This document shows, piece after piece, positions 1 to 14,839 of a stretch of 64,000 nucleotides of DNA. The first letter of the stretch is position 1; each line of letters begins with the position of its first letter. Below the pieces are notes generated by a model. The model saw only the letters and a list, made by a program, of their open reading frames with translations, was not told the origin of the DNA and searched no databases. Origin of the DNA: Escarpia spicata (taxonomy: Eukaryota > Annelida > Polychaeta > Sabellida > Siboglinidae); assembly GCA_963995525.1 (NCBI GenBank), contig OZ023212.1:9470130-9534129 (forward strand). The letters are read 5' to 3'. The position numbers were made by a program, and so were the translations under genes.

Positions 1-569
1 CCGAGAGCGCGCGACGAGACAACGCGACACAGGAAGCGTGCCGAACCGCTTTTGAAACTCCCGGATTTCAACAAAAAAGTTGACATATATATACTTAATG
101 TAATATTTATATATGTGACAGACAGCAGTTGCATTGCGTGTAATTATGTCCTAGTGGCCAGCAATACCACAAGTGAATGGCCTGGAATTATGACTATTAA
201 AAATTATTATTATGTAATGTGGCAGTGCCTTTAGTTTGCTAATTTATTGTGACATGGCTTTTTTGCTCATTCACAAGGTTTCGCTTAGCTATGCAATCCT
301 GGTGGGCACTCTGTTGATGACAGGGCAAGAAAGGTTAATATCAGTATCTGTGCTGATACAGTAGAGGTATAATAGTTTTGGGGGATATAATTTGTGTTAT
401 TATGATTCTCGGTTAATGTGCAGTGGACATGTGAGATATAGAAATCACCGACGATACTAGTACTAGTTGTATCTTGCTAATATATTCCAAGTAGGACATA
501 TTGTTATTATTGACTATTGTGGTAGTACAAGGTTTAACTATGCACACATATTGTGATAATACATGCCAC
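1..569. other. no gene recognised
   Basis: AT-rich sequence with no long open frame, no splice-bounded coding stretch and no repeat that I recognise. It ends in a C-rich run leading into the TC microsatellite. Confidence 0.5.
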
Positions 570-635
570 GCCCCCCCCCCTCTCTCTCTCTCTCCTCTCT
601 CCTCTCTCTCTCTCTCTCCTCTCTCTCCTCTCTCT

Positions 636-731
<96 letters not shown>

Positions 732-785
732 ATTTCTCTCTCTCCCCCCTCTATCTCTCACCTCTCTCTCCTCTCTCCTCTCTCC
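570..785. repeat. (TC)n microsatellite
   Basis: Long pyrimidine tract of TC dinucleotides broken by short C runs and CCTCTC variants. The open frames across it (Ser-Leu or Arg-Glu strings) are artefacts of the repeat. Confidence 0.97.
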
Positions 786-1465
786 ATAGCAGCAGCGGTA
801 GTGGTCGTCAATGTATTCTTGTCGTGTTCACGATCTTTCCGCCGTTGCCGAAGTGCTACGCCGTTTATTAAAAAATGTTCCACGCCGGTTTTGCATGTGG
901 ATCTCCATCGCACACGGCCAGCACAGTCAGTTTCCCATGTTGCCGTCTCTATGATGCATTTCTTCATGTTTGTTTTCATTTGGTCATTGTAACGTTTCTG
1001 TTGCCCCTGGTTATTATTACACGCGACGAGGCGATGGTCGCCTGAAAATAGAGCCAGTTCTATCGCAAACGACGGCGTCGGGGCAAAGAGACGATGACAT
1101 GCAAGCGATACAATCGCAGGTATGTAGTATTTACACGATACGATCAGACTGCAATCTGGTTGAGTGTGGCAGAATTGCCTCGTCGCTGCGACACAAGGGA
1201 GTATGCGAGCGATGAGTGAGCTGGTAGGCTACATACCCGGGTACGGGAAGAACCGCCAAAGAGAGCTGCGTTACTGTTCTGTTTCATAACTTAGAATTGG
1301 TCTATCAGTTGTTTTTTCAGTGTGTGTCAAACCTCGGGCAGTGGTATTATCAATGAAACTGCCAAGTGGGTATTCGTAGTAGGTTGTATTGTCGCGGACA
1401 CTTATTGCAATATAAGTGGCAATAATTCAAACTATCTTAACGGCATTTATATATTACGACTTGTA
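786..1465. other. no gene recognised
   Basis: Unique-looking sequence between the TC microsatellite and the 3' end of the next LINE. The open frames are short and show no known motif. Confidence 0.45.
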
Positions 1466-3690
1466 GTCGTCATCATCATCATTGTGCAGCCGTAGTATCC
1501 CGTGGTTGGGCGAAGGCCTCAGCATGTCGTTTCCAAATTTGCCTGTCTTGCGCTGTCCTTTGCCAGATGGTGCCCTTCCAATACTCGTCTAGTTCGTCTC
1601 TCCACCGTCTCGCCGTCCTCTAGATCGTTTCCTGGTATATAACAACCAGGTCTCCTGGTTGTTATAGCGATATCCATCGGTTATCTCGTAGTTTGCTGAA
1701 GTGCACTGGTCCACTTCTGTCTACTGATTTGTTCTATCACGTCTATTACATTTGTTTTCTCTCTTACCCAGATGTTTGTTTTTATCTCCCGATATGTGAT
1801 GTTTAACGTACTTATTCACATCTTTTTTTTGTGTTGCTGCTAGCTTTTTCTTTGCCTTGATGGTGAATGCTCTTGTTTAGGCGCCGTGTGTCATCGCTGG
1901 AAGTACGCATGAGTTTTTGATTTGTCTCTTCAAGCAGGTTCCAAAATTACCCTTGAAGATGTAGCGGTGTTTGGCGAATACTGTCCACCCGGCGGTAATT
2001 CTTCTTTGAATCTCCTTGTCTTGGTTTTTGTCTCTGATACTGTATCGCTGTCCTAGATAGACGTAGCTTTCAACATTCTCTATCTGCGTGGTGCTGATAT
2101 ATATTGGTGTGTCATTTTCTAGCATCACTTGAGTCTTCAAATGTTCATCTTCAGACCTTGTTTTTTTACTTTCATCAGCTAGCTCCTGCAGCATGTTTTG
2201 TAGTTCTTGCGGTGTAGTAGCGCATATGAGTATGTCGTCGGAGAATCAAAGCTGACTGAGATATTCTCCGTCTTTCCTCGAAACTCTGGTTTCCCAGGTC
2301 AGTCTTCAGAATGTGCTTTCTAGTGTTGCCGTAAACAGCTTGGGCGATATGGTGTCACCCTGTCGTACTCCTCTCTTGATGTTGATCTTGCTGTTCTTTT
2401 TGTGTAGGTGGACTGTCACACAGCTGTTGGTGTAAATGTCTTTCAGGAGTTTGATGTAGACGTATTCTATCCCCTGTTCTTGAAGGGAGGTCAGTATTGC
2501 TTTAGTTTGCACCGAGTCGAAAGCCTTCTCGTAGTCGACGAACGCGATGTTGAGCGGGATATTATATTATCGGCACTTCAGTTTCAGTTGGTTTACGACG
2601 TGGATGGTGTCTGTCGTTGAGTACCTGCTTCTGAATCCTGCTTGCTCTTGTGGTTGGTTTTCGTCGTATGTCTTTTCTAGCAAATTCGTTAGTGTCTTTG
2701 AGAGTAATGTGTAGATGTTTTATAACAGACAGCTTGGGCGATATGGTGTCATCCTGTCGTACTCCTCTCTTGATGTTGATCTTGTTACTCTTTTTGTGTA
2801 GGTGGACTGTCACACAGCTGTTGGTGTAAATGTCTTTCAGGAGTTTGATGTAGACGTATTCTATCCCCTGTTCTTGAAGGGAGGTCAGACATAACAGACA
2901 TATCGGTCTTTCTTGTTCCCCTTCTTGAAGGTTATCACCATCTTTGCGTTCTTCGATGTGGTAGGTATTCGTCTTTCTGATAAGCATTTAGTATACAGCT
3001 TGGTCAGTGTCGTCGAGATGGTATCTTCTCTTTCTTTTAATATTTCAGTGTTTACATGGTCGTGGCCTGATGTCTTCCCATTCTTCGTATTTCTTAGCGC
3101 TGTTTCCACCTCCCATGGTGTTATCTCTGGTACCTCTTTCTGGTACATGTGAATTATGGTACTATGTTCACTGTCGTATAGCTCGGTGTAGAATTCTTCT
3201 GTTCGTTCCATGATCATATCTTGGTCTTGTATTTCTCTACTCTGCTTGTCTAGAAGTGTAATCTGTCTGTCCCGGCCTAGTGCCTGTGTTCTACTGGCTT
3301 TCTTCAGGCTCTTTGATGCCATAATCGTTTCTCGTATCATGTCTTATTTGTACTTCCTGATGTCCTCCTTCGCTTTATTTTTGATAGTCGTGCATATGTC
3401 TGCGTACTCTACTTGTTTTTTACGGTCGCCGTTATCCACCATTTCGAGTTGTTTCTTCATTAGTGCTCGTGTCGATGACAATATTGCCTGTTGATTGCTT
3501 TGGCTACACTTATCGCATTTAGTTGGATCATTTCAGTGATGGTTTCGCTCATGGCGTCGATGTCGTCTAGTTCTTGTAGTGTCTCGAATCGATTTCGCAG
3601 TTCGAGTTGGAATTCGTTATTGTTTGATCCTATTGTGTGGTCTCTTATTTATCAACTTCTTCCTTTCAGCCTTTCACTCTTGTAATAAAC
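1466..3690 (-). mobile_element. decayed RTE-type LINE (endonuclease/reverse transcriptase fragment)
   Basis: Minus-strand remains of a non-LTR retrotransposon. Read leftwards from about 3.34 kb there is a pre-RT linker and RT start (VPEITPWEVETAL, NTKNGKTSGHDHV), then RT core pieces with KRGVRQGDTISPKLF, and at 1.9-2.2 kb the C-terminal part with VESYVYLGQR. The frame is broken many times. The left edge carries TCATCATCATC, like the short 3' simple repeat of RTE/CR1-type elements. About 160 bp containing the GVRQGDTISP region occurs twice (see the separate repeat entry). It is not a functional gene. Assignment to the RTE-like group rests on motif wording only. Confidence 0.85.
2335..2888. repeat. 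160-bp direct duplication inside the LINE (2335-2494 and 2729-2888)
   Basis: Two almost identical copies of about 160 bp lie 394 bp apart. Both encode the same RT segment on the minus strand (EQGIEYVYIKLLKD to KRGVRQ). The 234 bp between them are also LINE sequence, so the second copy did not arise from an intact element. Confidence 0.9.
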
Positions 3691-3834
3691 ACTGGAAAAA
3701 TGCGTAAACACGATGACATGTTGGGGCAAAATGACTGTGTTTTGTTTCATTACGTTTTTTACTGTTATCTTTATTCATTGACATATTGTGTAGCACGGTA
3801 TCATAGAGACTAAAGCATCAAACATTAAATCCAG

Positions 3835-4115
3835 GGATTTCTAGTTCGAGTCATCTTGCTGCAGTGTCGAACCTCGGGGCAAGATCTTTCACTCCGCTTT
3901 GCTCCTGTGTACTTAGTTGAATGTGTACCTGGCTGTAGATAGCTGGTAATGTGTGCGTAAGAATAGTCTTCGCGCATTAATTGCATTGTGGCTGAATACT
4001 TCCTATAAAAGACAAGATGATATTCGAATAAACAGGTCTGCCGGATGAAGCGTAGAGCGCTTTGAGCAGTCCCTAGGACTAGATAATGTGCTGTATAAAA
4101 GGAATATACATTTAC
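3835..4115 (+). mobile_element. SINE copy 1 (tRNA-derived family, 5' part diverged)
   Basis: It shares its body with copies at 20.0 kb and 61.3 kb: an ACCTGGCTGTAGATAG block, then TAGTCTTCGCGCATTAATTG, then AACAGGTCTGCC, then a tail with GTAGAGCGCTTTGAGCAGTCC and GTGCTGTATAAAA. It is noncoding. The TATAAAA/TATAAGAA tail is shared between copies. Confidence 0.8.
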
Positions 4116-4309
4116 ATTTTACACTACCACTAACAAACTGGGTTGCTGATAACATCTGACATACTTCAAACACAGCTTGTCAGCCGGGAAACAGGGAAAC
4201 ACTGGCGGGGCGTCTCGGCTTGTTTAATGTTCATCTATTCATATGACTATGCATATTATGTTCTTTTCGTCATGGTCATTGTATTTCGCACAAAAATGTA
4301 TATTGGTAA

Positions 4310-7195
<2,886 letters not shown>

Positions 7196-7399
7196 TACTG
7201 GGCTCGCCATCTTCAGCCGACACTTCATAGTCTCCCCCATCAGGCCGTGCCCTTTTCCATCTCCTGGCTCCCCAAATTCCCTTCGCCGTTTTATGGTAGC
7301 TACTTTGCCTGTCCAATATAATAGCATTATGTTCTTACTCACAGCTGGAATGGCGTTCGCAGCAGTCCTCGCTACCAGGATACACACACAATAATACCT

Positions 7400-7924
7400 A
7401 TATGAAAAAATCGGTTTTAACCTAAAGGAACGTACCCAGAATTTACATATTGGTAGGTTTCTAAATGGGTATCACCCTGTTTATTGCATGCCAGTACCAT
7501 GGTTGCTTTTTGGGGTGCTTTTTGACAGAATGCAGTTTGGTGAATAATTTGTGTCAAGTGCCGTAAAGGTTTTAGCCGGAGCCTCAGCTCGCTCCTGTCT
7601 ATTGGACTGATATCTGATATGAGGGGTGCTGTTGGTGATTGTTTCCGCCCTTAGTACCCCAGCATACGGGCCTGCATTTTCCTATAGATCTTATAGCGGG
7701 ATTTCGTTATGCCCCTGACCTACATGTTGTTCCGAACATACACCCTATGGGCACTTCAAATAAAGCGCAATGCCTTAATAAACGCTTTTGAAATAGAAAA
7801 CAATGGGTAGGAATTAGCTATATAATCTAAAATCGGTCAATACAAAACTTAGTTAGGGAAATGGTGTTTACAATTGCATACGGGTTAAATAATGTCCATC
7901 CGAAGACAGACAGATGAGGATTGC
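7400..7924. other. no gene recognised
   Basis: AT-rich spacer between the Gypsy remnant and the next SINE. I see no open frame with a known motif. Confidence 0.4.
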
Positions 7925-8215
7925 TTTCGACGACTATACAGCATCGAGCTTTGATCACGGGCCCAACCCTCCGGGCCGCGGATGCCGGGTAGAATGCAGG
8001 GTAGATGCCGGGTTGGCCCTCCTGGCCGCCCGGCATTAATGTCGAGTCCGGGTCTATACTACGACCATGCAGGTACTCATTCATACAGCTGAGTAAACTG
8101 AAGCAACATAGAGTGGACGGACTTGCCCATGGTTTGACACAGCAGCACAGGATTCGAACACGGGGTTCTCTCGATTGAGAGTCCGACGCTCTAATCACTG
8201 CGCCAATTCCCATGT
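7925..8215 (-). mobile_element. SINE copy 2 with tRNA-like head (minus strand)
   Basis: Read leftwards from 8215 it starts with a tRNA-like head: GGCGCAGTGATTAGAGCG (A-box region), then GTGTTCGAATCCTGTGCTGC (B-box region). The head is followed by the CTCAGCTGTATGAATGAGTACC block seen in the copy at 61.2 kb. After that block its body differs from the other copies (GC-rich CCCGGCATC repeats), so it may be a subfamily or a chimera. Confidence 0.75.
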
Positions 8216-8347
8216 CGTCGTCACGTCAATCTTTGTTACTCATACATTTTTCTGACAAATGAAATTTGATTTATAAATGAATAATTCATATAATTTCCGA
8301 TTTATAGTTCCAATTAGTTTTTGATACTGTAAATGTGTTTGAGTTAC

Positions 8348-8637
8348 TCACAACAATGGAACGTATTGTATAGAAACCATTCCTTCGCTTTCGTCGTACA
8401 TTTTCTTATTCCACATTGTCCTCTCCGTCCACGTCTGACATTTTATCCTCGGATTCATTTCGTCCGAATCATCCCAATACGACTCATTAAAATCGTCGCA
8501 ATTCGTCAGCGTCCCCTCACCGAACACCTCAATGTGACCTGGGGTGATTCGTCCTCCACCACGTACGGTGTATCCAATCTCATGTCTATCCAGCCACTGC
8601 CTTCGTATTCCTTGGAGCTTCCTTGCAAGCCAGCTTG
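8348..8637 (-). CDS. possible host exon, unknown
   Basis: A 96-codon open stretch on the minus strand, bounded by stops. Its composition looks protein-like rather than repetitive (acidic and aromatic stretch with NESYWDDSD and TMWNKKMYDE). No clear start or splice borders were established and I recognise no domain. It could be an exon of a host gene, a transposon piece or chance. Confidence 0.22.
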
Positions 8638-8639
8638 AC

Positions 8640-9785
8640 TACACTATTGAGACTGGTGTATTCAGCAGCGGCCCAAGGCACGCCAGGAAGCCATTCATTA
8701 AGAACGAATTTGAATTACAATGATCTGGTAATTTAGTCCACTGTCAAACATATTGTCGCGATTTAGTAACTCACGGCAATTAGTTTTATGCAATTACGCC
8801 AGTCGTTATAAAAATATCAAAATGTATCAAATAGGCCCTATATCCCAATTCGTGGGGCACTTACTACCCTTGAATAGGTAGGCGGGCACTTAAAACGTTG
8901 CAAGTGCTCTATTTCTACCCCACCCAGCGTTTTATCGCCAAGACTTTAGAAAGCCGTACGCCTCTTGCGATCCTGAAGAGATATTTTCAGGATCCGATAA
9001 ACTCACCTTCTATGGCGAATGCAATGATCAACACTAGCCAGAACATGACGGAAACTTCGTGCAACACGTCCATTGCTGTCGCGTTCTGTTACAACACTGA
9101 CTGTCACCAACGGAGACTACAGTCAAATGTTGTCATTGTACTTTATCAGTGTCCCTATATAGTTCGATAATCAATACAAACACAAACCTTTACCTGCATC
9201 ATTTATTACTGCACGTGTAACCAGAATGAACGACTTATCATCTGGCAATCGTTTATGTTAGACCTTATAATGTTACTCAATAACTGTTTTAAACAGGTAC
9301 ACATTGCTAGGACTATCAGGAGTTGTTGTTCCATTCAGTTATCGTCCTGTGTGATATTAAGCTTAGGCCTACTGCAAATAAGTTAAAATGACTCATTGTC
9401 TAAATCTGTATTTTGCTGTTTGCTCCGTTTTATACAATTAAGATTTAGTAACATATATATTCAAACAAAACGTCATCTTCTTCTTTTTCGTCCAATATAA
9501 CTCTTGATGCTCTATTAGCAACGTTTAATTCTGGCTAGACTATTATTGAGCAGAGATTTTGAGTCACAGCTAGTGGCATAACTCTGGTTCGGGGCAATGG
9601 TTAACATGATACGTCGCATTTGTGAAGTTTCTCAGATTATTAAGTAACCGGTGTCTTCGTGAATCAGTCTACACCATCTGCGATAGAGAATAATTATTAT
9701 ATGCTTTATGAATAGATGGTTTCATAAATTCTCAGACTTCGCATTGTTCAAATAAACATTCCCCAACAGTTATTACTTGCAGAAA
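8640..9785. other. no gene recognised
   Basis: AT-rich host sequence up to the 5' target duplication of the LTR element. The open frames here are short and without motifs. Confidence 0.4.
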
Positions 9786-9790
9786 TTACT

Positions 9791-9980
9791 TGTTGTGATT
9801 CATACCACTTTGGCTCTCCATACAACGCCCATACTTGGTGCATGCGCAGTGGCGCCAACACAGGAATCCTCCATCTTGGAATAAATTCTTGTCTTCAATT
9901 TCACAAGGCTCGTTACGTCAATATGTTGATTCTATACAAAAGTAACGTACTATTGAATATATAGACAATATAACACATCA
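9791..9980 (+). repeat. 5' LTR
   Basis: 190 bp, TG...CA. It differs from the 3' LTR at three sites: in the run after AATAAAT, in TATACA(A/T)AAG and in ACAA(T/C)ATAAC. It is preceded by TTACT. Confidence 0.97.
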
Positions 9981-10297
9981 TGGTGTTAGCGCGGACGAAA
10001 CACAAGGCCTACATAATTTAGATTGACGTCGCAATGGTAGCGCAGCGACTCAACTCAAGTCGTCAAGCCCGAACGCCAAACTGACAGAAGCGAAGACAAT
10101 GTATAAACATTGTCATTGAAATCCGAATGCAATCACCAGCGTCGTGCGGTAAAGTAAACCCTATATGCCAACGCCAGCAGACAAGGTAGGAGGAATTTCA
10201 TTCTTTATGAGACCATAATATGGTCATTGTCATTGAACATTAAAATAAATAAAGATACGATTCAATCCTACGGCTAAGCATACAACGTACCGACATC

Positions 10298-11239
10298 ATG
10301 GCGGAAATGGCTGGATTGTCCGCACCAACAATGGACTGGGCGTCGACAGATGTACCACAGGCATTACAAAAATTCAAGACCATGTGCCAACTCATGTTTG
10401 AAGGTCCCCTTATTGAAAAAACTGAAACTGTGAAAGTGAAATACCTACTTCTATGGTCTGGGGAGGAAGGCAATGAAATTTCTAGCACATGGGACCTATC
10501 TGACACCGAGTCAAACACACTATCGGTGTATTGGGACCGGTTCGAAAAATATGTGGCCCCAAAAAGCAACTTCAGAATTGCTAGATTCAAATTGAGATCA
10601 ATCAAACAAGAAAATGGCGAAAGTGTTGATGCATTTATGAAAACAGTACGCATTTTGGCACGAGAATGCAAATATGCAGATACCAATGAACACATGCTGG
10701 ACACTCTCATATTTGGCACTAACTCGGAGCGTGTACAGTCAAAACTCATCCAACGAGACGAAACATTATCATTAGACGAAGCCATTGACATAGCCAGAAC
10801 GGAAGAAGCTACAAAACAGCAACTACAAAACCTTAGAGCCGAATCGAACATTCATGCAGTGAGCAACCGTAGGCCACAGGCACAACGCAAACCATGGCAG
10901 AGTGCAGCCAATTACAGCACAACACAGGATGGGAGGTCTAAGCAAAACCCAGGGCGCACAGTACAACAGTACAACAGTACAACAGTACAACAGTACAACA
11001 GTACAACAGTACAACAGCAGTCACTGTGGTCATTGTGGAAGACAATGCGGGCGGTTTTATACAAACGCCCTCGAAGAATGTCCCGCATACGGGTCTACGT
11101 GCCGTGGCTGTGGCAAGGCAAACCATTGGATAAAGATATGCATTGGCAGTGCCAAAGACGCCAGAGCACGAAGGCCGACCCGCCCGGCAATGGCAAAAAA
11201 GCAAGGCTTACACACCCTCGAAAACACGAAGGGCAGTGA
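10298..11239 (+). CDS. gag: Gag polyprotein of the Gypsy element (3' part off frame)
   Basis: Structural capsid/nucleocapsid precursor of the LTR element. The N-terminal ~220 codons read as a retrotransposon gag: MAEMAGLSAP start, a capsid-like helical region with WDRFEKYVAPKSNFRIARF and SVDAFMKTVRILARECKY, then a basic linker. At 10961-11016 lie seven copies of GTACAACA. After them this frame turns into basic, non-family sequence, while the zinc-binding Cys/His stretch (CGHCGRQC, CRGCGKANHWIKIC) continues in the frame of pol. Copy number in the 8-bp repeat therefore decides whether the nucleocapsid stays joined to gag. The ATG at 10298 suits the capsid start, about 320 bp after the 5' LTR. 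Confidence 0.85.
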   Translation: MAEMAGLSAPTMDWASTDVPQALQKFKTMCQLMFEGPLIEKTETVKVKYLLLWSGEEGNEISSTWDLSDTESNTLSVYWDRFEKYVAPKSNFRIARFKLRSIKQENGESVDAFMKTVRILARECKYADTNEHMLDTLIFGTNSERVQSKLIQRDETLSLDEAIDIARTEEATKQQLQNLRAESNIHAVSNRRPQAQRKPWQSAANYSTTQDGRSKQNPGRTVQQYNSTTVQQYNSTTVQQQSLWSLWKTMRAVLYKRPRRMSRIRVYVPWLWQGKPLDKDMHWQCQRRQSTKADPPGNGKKARLTHPRKHEGQ

Positions 11240-14200
11240 CAACCAGAGTGAACTGTACTTCGACAAGCTTGAAATAAACACACTAGGGAAAGCTGGGAAC
11301 ACTGAAAGTACGCAGGCTCTAGTGCAATCGACAGTTCAGTCTCCGCAGTGCACAAATCAGCTCACTTGCAAGCTCGACACAGGTGCCGAAGGAAACGTCA
11401 TACCACTCACCACTTACAAGACAATGTCTCCACTCTGCAACGTAACGCAAGATGGCATTCCCACGAATCTGCATCCATCTAACATGCGGATCACTGCATA
11501 CGGAAGACATACGGTTACACACTATGGCACATGCAAGCTTCAAGTTACACATCGAGACGAATCAGTAGTAAGCACGTTTCATGTTGTGAAATCAAGTGGA
11601 CCTACTATCATTTGTCTTCCGACATGCAGAGCTCTGAAGCTAGTAACATTAAATTACGCCATGAACATCGGCCCTACTGCGGAACGACACACAGACACCA
11701 CAGCACCTGTGCCCGCCTGCACTACTCGGCCGAAAGGGGATGAAGCGGCAAAAGCACGAATACTGAACGACTACGCAGATGTGTTCGATGGAATTGGGTG
11801 TTTCGAAGGGGAATATTACGTCACACTCGACTCAACTGTGCCGCCAGTAGTACACTCTCCACGCCGTGTGCCAGTAGCATTACGCGAACCCCTGAAAGAG
11901 GAACTTGATACACTTATCCAACTGGGCATCATAGCCAAAGTTGATCGCCCAACAGACTGGGTGAACTCGTGTGTATGTGTTACCAAGCCAAACGGAAAGC
12001 TTCGATTATGCTTGGACCCAAAGGACCTGAACAAGGCAATAAAAAGACCACACCACTTCACACCAACGCTCGACGATGTGCTCCCGAAGCTCAATGGGGC
12101 ACAGTTCTTCACTATCCTCGACGCCCGGAGTGGGTACTGGAACATCAAGCTGGACGAAGAAAGCTCCTACCACACAACCTTCAACAAACCTTACGGGCGA
12201 CACAGATTCATGAGGTTGCCATTCGGGCTGAATTGCGCCCAAGATGTATTCCAAAAAAAGGTTGACGAAACGTTCAACGACATACCCGGAGTTACCGGCA
12301 TATCGGATGACATCGTCGTTGTGGGCTACAAGTCAGATGGCAGCGATCACGATGCGAACCTGACAGCAGTACTGGAACGAGCAAGAGCCACCGGTTTACG
12401 TTTCAATGAGAAGAAGATGGTCGTCCGGTGCAAACGCATTCCGTTCTTTGGAAATATCATTGGTGCATAGGACATCGAACCAGACCCAGAGAAGGTGACC
12501 GCGATATGCAACATGACAGCACCGACAGATGTCAAGGAACTACAGACCTTTCTCGGATTGGCGAACTATCTGGGAAGATTTACCCCACATCTAGCTGCAC
12601 TGTCGGCGTCACTCAGAGATTTGTGCAAGACGGACGTTCCCTACGACTGGGGACCAGAACACGATGCTGCGTTTTCTGACATGAAGAAGACTATATCTTC
12701 CAGTGAGGTGCTCCGATACTATGACAGTACTAAGCCGCTCATCATTCAAGTGGATGCTTTACAGAGGGGACTCGGTGCTGCACTGATGCAAGACAATGGC
12801 CCCATTGCATTCGCCAGCAAGTCGCTCATCGAAACAGAAAGTCGCTACTCCAACATTGAGCGCGAAATGCTGGGCATCGTGTTTGGACTTGAGCGGTTCC
12901 ACCAATACGTCTATGGACGGCACGTGCAAGTGCACACAGACCACAAACCGCTGGAGTCTATCTACAGCAAACATCTGATCGCTGCCCCGCCCAGGTTGGC
13001 ACGTATGCTACTCCGCATACAGCAGTACGACGTGAACATCAAGTTCGTTCCTGGTAGTGATGTCAAACTAGCAGATGCACTCTCCAGGGTAAACCCATGT
13101 AACACAGGACCTATCCAAGGTCTCGACCTATCTGTGCACGAAGTACACATGCATCTGAACGCGAGCCCAACTCGAATCGTGGAAACTCGCGAGGAAACAA
13201 CGAAAGACAACACCTTACATGCGCTGCGTGAAACCATATCACTCGGTTGGCCAGAGAACAGAGCTCAATGCCCGGCGCACCTGATGCCCTTCTGGAATTT
13301 CCGAGACGAACTGAGTGTTGAAGACGGGCTGGTGCTGAAAGGTCAACGCATTGTCTTACCAAGGTCTCTACACGCCGCCGCACTAGAACAGATCCATTAC
13401 GCACACCAATGTGCCGAAAAATGCAAGCTTCGCGCAAAGACAGCGGTCTTCTGGTGTGGAATCAATCATGACATTGATGAAATGGTCCAGTCGTGTGCAC
13501 CATGCCAGCAACATCAAGTTGCCAACACGAAAGAGGCACTGATCCCACACGACGTGCCAAACCACGCCTGGCACACTCTGGCTACCGATCTATTCCATTG
13601 GAACGGTACAGAGTATCTGATAATCGCCGACTGCTACAGCAAGTTCCCGATCGTACGAAAACTGAGCAACATCAGCTCTAACACTGTCATCAATCAACTT
13701 AAAGGAATCTTCGACGAGCATGGAATTCCGGAAAGACTGATTTCTGACAACGGTACGCAATACAGCTCTGAAGAGTTCCGGGTCTTTAGTGCGATATACG
13801 GGTTTGAGCACGTCACAAGCTCACCATTGTATCCACAGTCGAATGGGTTAATAGAACGGAGAGTTCAAACCGTCAAAAAACTGTTCACAAAGGCGAAGGA
13901 AAGCGGCAGTGACCCTCATTTGGCGATGTTGTGCCTCAGGACAACCCCAATCGACCACAACCTGCCATCCCCGTGCGAACTTCTTAATGGTAGACGATAC
14001 AAGTCAAATCTACCTACAGTCTCATCACGCTCGAATGGAGATGTAAATGCATATCTGAAACAACGACAAGATGGATATAAGGCATACCATGACCGCACGG
14101 CGACGGAACTCGCACCTCTATCCCCACAACAGAATGTGCGAATGCTGAATCCGACTCGGAAAACGTTGGACCTGGCCAAGGTCACCAGCAAGGCGAGATC

Positions 14201-14459
14201 GCCCAGATTGTACAACATCCTGACAGAACAAGGCGCTGCATACAGACGCAATCGGCGACACTTGCGTAACACACAAGAAACATGGAAAGAACAAGCCTCG
14301 AACGATGATGTAGATGACGGCGTCGAAGATGATCAAGTGGCTGTACATCCTAGTGCGATCCTGCAACCCGAATCGCCAGTGACAGCCAGCCACACGCGAC
14401 ATGTTGAGGCAAGGCGATCCAGTCGAATGATCAAGCCGCCAAATAGATTGGACCTATAA
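10902..14459 (+). pseudogene. pol: Pol polyprotein of the Gypsy element, interrupted by one TAG
   Basis: Protease, reverse transcriptase, RNase H and integrase in a single frame. Seen in order: zinc knuckle (11028-11140), aspartic protease (LDTGAEGNVIP, about 11.38 kb), RT with FTILDARSGYWNIKL, RLPFGLNCAQDVF and the SDD-type active-site box GISDDIVV (12.3 kb), RNase H (IIQVDALQRGLGAAL, HTDHKPLESI), integrase zinc region (HYAHQC to CAPCQQH) and DDE core (ATDLFHW, ISDNGTQY, QSNGLIERR). A single TAG at 12468-12470 falls between the RT palm and the connection region; the same frame resumes without a shift. The protein would end after RT unless the stop is read through. The C-terminus ends at 14459, about 95 bp before the 3' LTR. 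Confidence 0.93.
10961..11016 (+). repeat. 8-bp tandem repeat (GTACAACA x7) in gag
   Basis: Seven perfect units. Because eight is not a multiple of three, each gain or loss changes the reading frame between capsid and nucleocapsid. Confidence 0.95.
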
Positions 14460-14553
14460 TTACAGCCATATTACCGCACACTTGCATATCGAATGAACCC
14501 TAATTAATAGTTATTGTTACAAGACTTTTTGTTTATTATTTAACGAAGGGAGA

Positions 14554-14743
14554 TGTTGTGATTCATACCACTTTGGCTCTCCATACAACGCCCATACTTG
14601 GTGCATGCGCAGTGGCGCCAACACAGGAATCCTCCATCTTGGAATAAATTTTTGTCTTCAATTTCACAAGGCTCGTTACGTCAATATGTTGATTCTATAC
14701 ATAAGTAACGTACTATTGAATATATAGACAACATAACACATCA
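14554..14743 (+). repeat. 3' LTR
   Basis: 190 bp, preceded by a purine tract and followed by TTACT. It matches the 5' LTR at all but three positions by eye. Confidence 0.97.
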
Positions 14744-14839
14744 TTACTGTTCCAGCGTGTTCACTAGAAATGACCCATCTTTGTCCATAGCACACTAATA
14801 AACCATACAACCCTCTAAGTATGATTGACAGCTATCTCA

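Larger units (their letters stand above)
9791..14743 (+). mobile_element. near-complete Ty3/Gypsy LTR retrotransposon
   Basis: Two 190-bp LTRs (9791-9980, 14554-14743) flank gag and pol and are themselves flanked by the 5-bp duplication TTACT (9786-9790, 14744-14748). The LTRs start TGTTG, end ATCA and differ at three positions that I can find, so the insertion is fairly recent. A candidate primer-binding site starting TGG follows the 5' LTR at 9981. A purine tract (GAAGGGAGA, 14545-14553) precedes the 3' LTR. The domain order PR-RT-RNaseH-IN is that of Ty3/Gypsy. No env is present. Coding is damaged by one in-frame TAG in pol, and gag is pushed off frame in an 8-bp repeat. Confidence 0.97.

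Noticed and set aside
413..992. Long Ser-Leu and Arg-Glu open frames
   Set aside because: They are translations of the TC microsatellite with no protein signal outside it.
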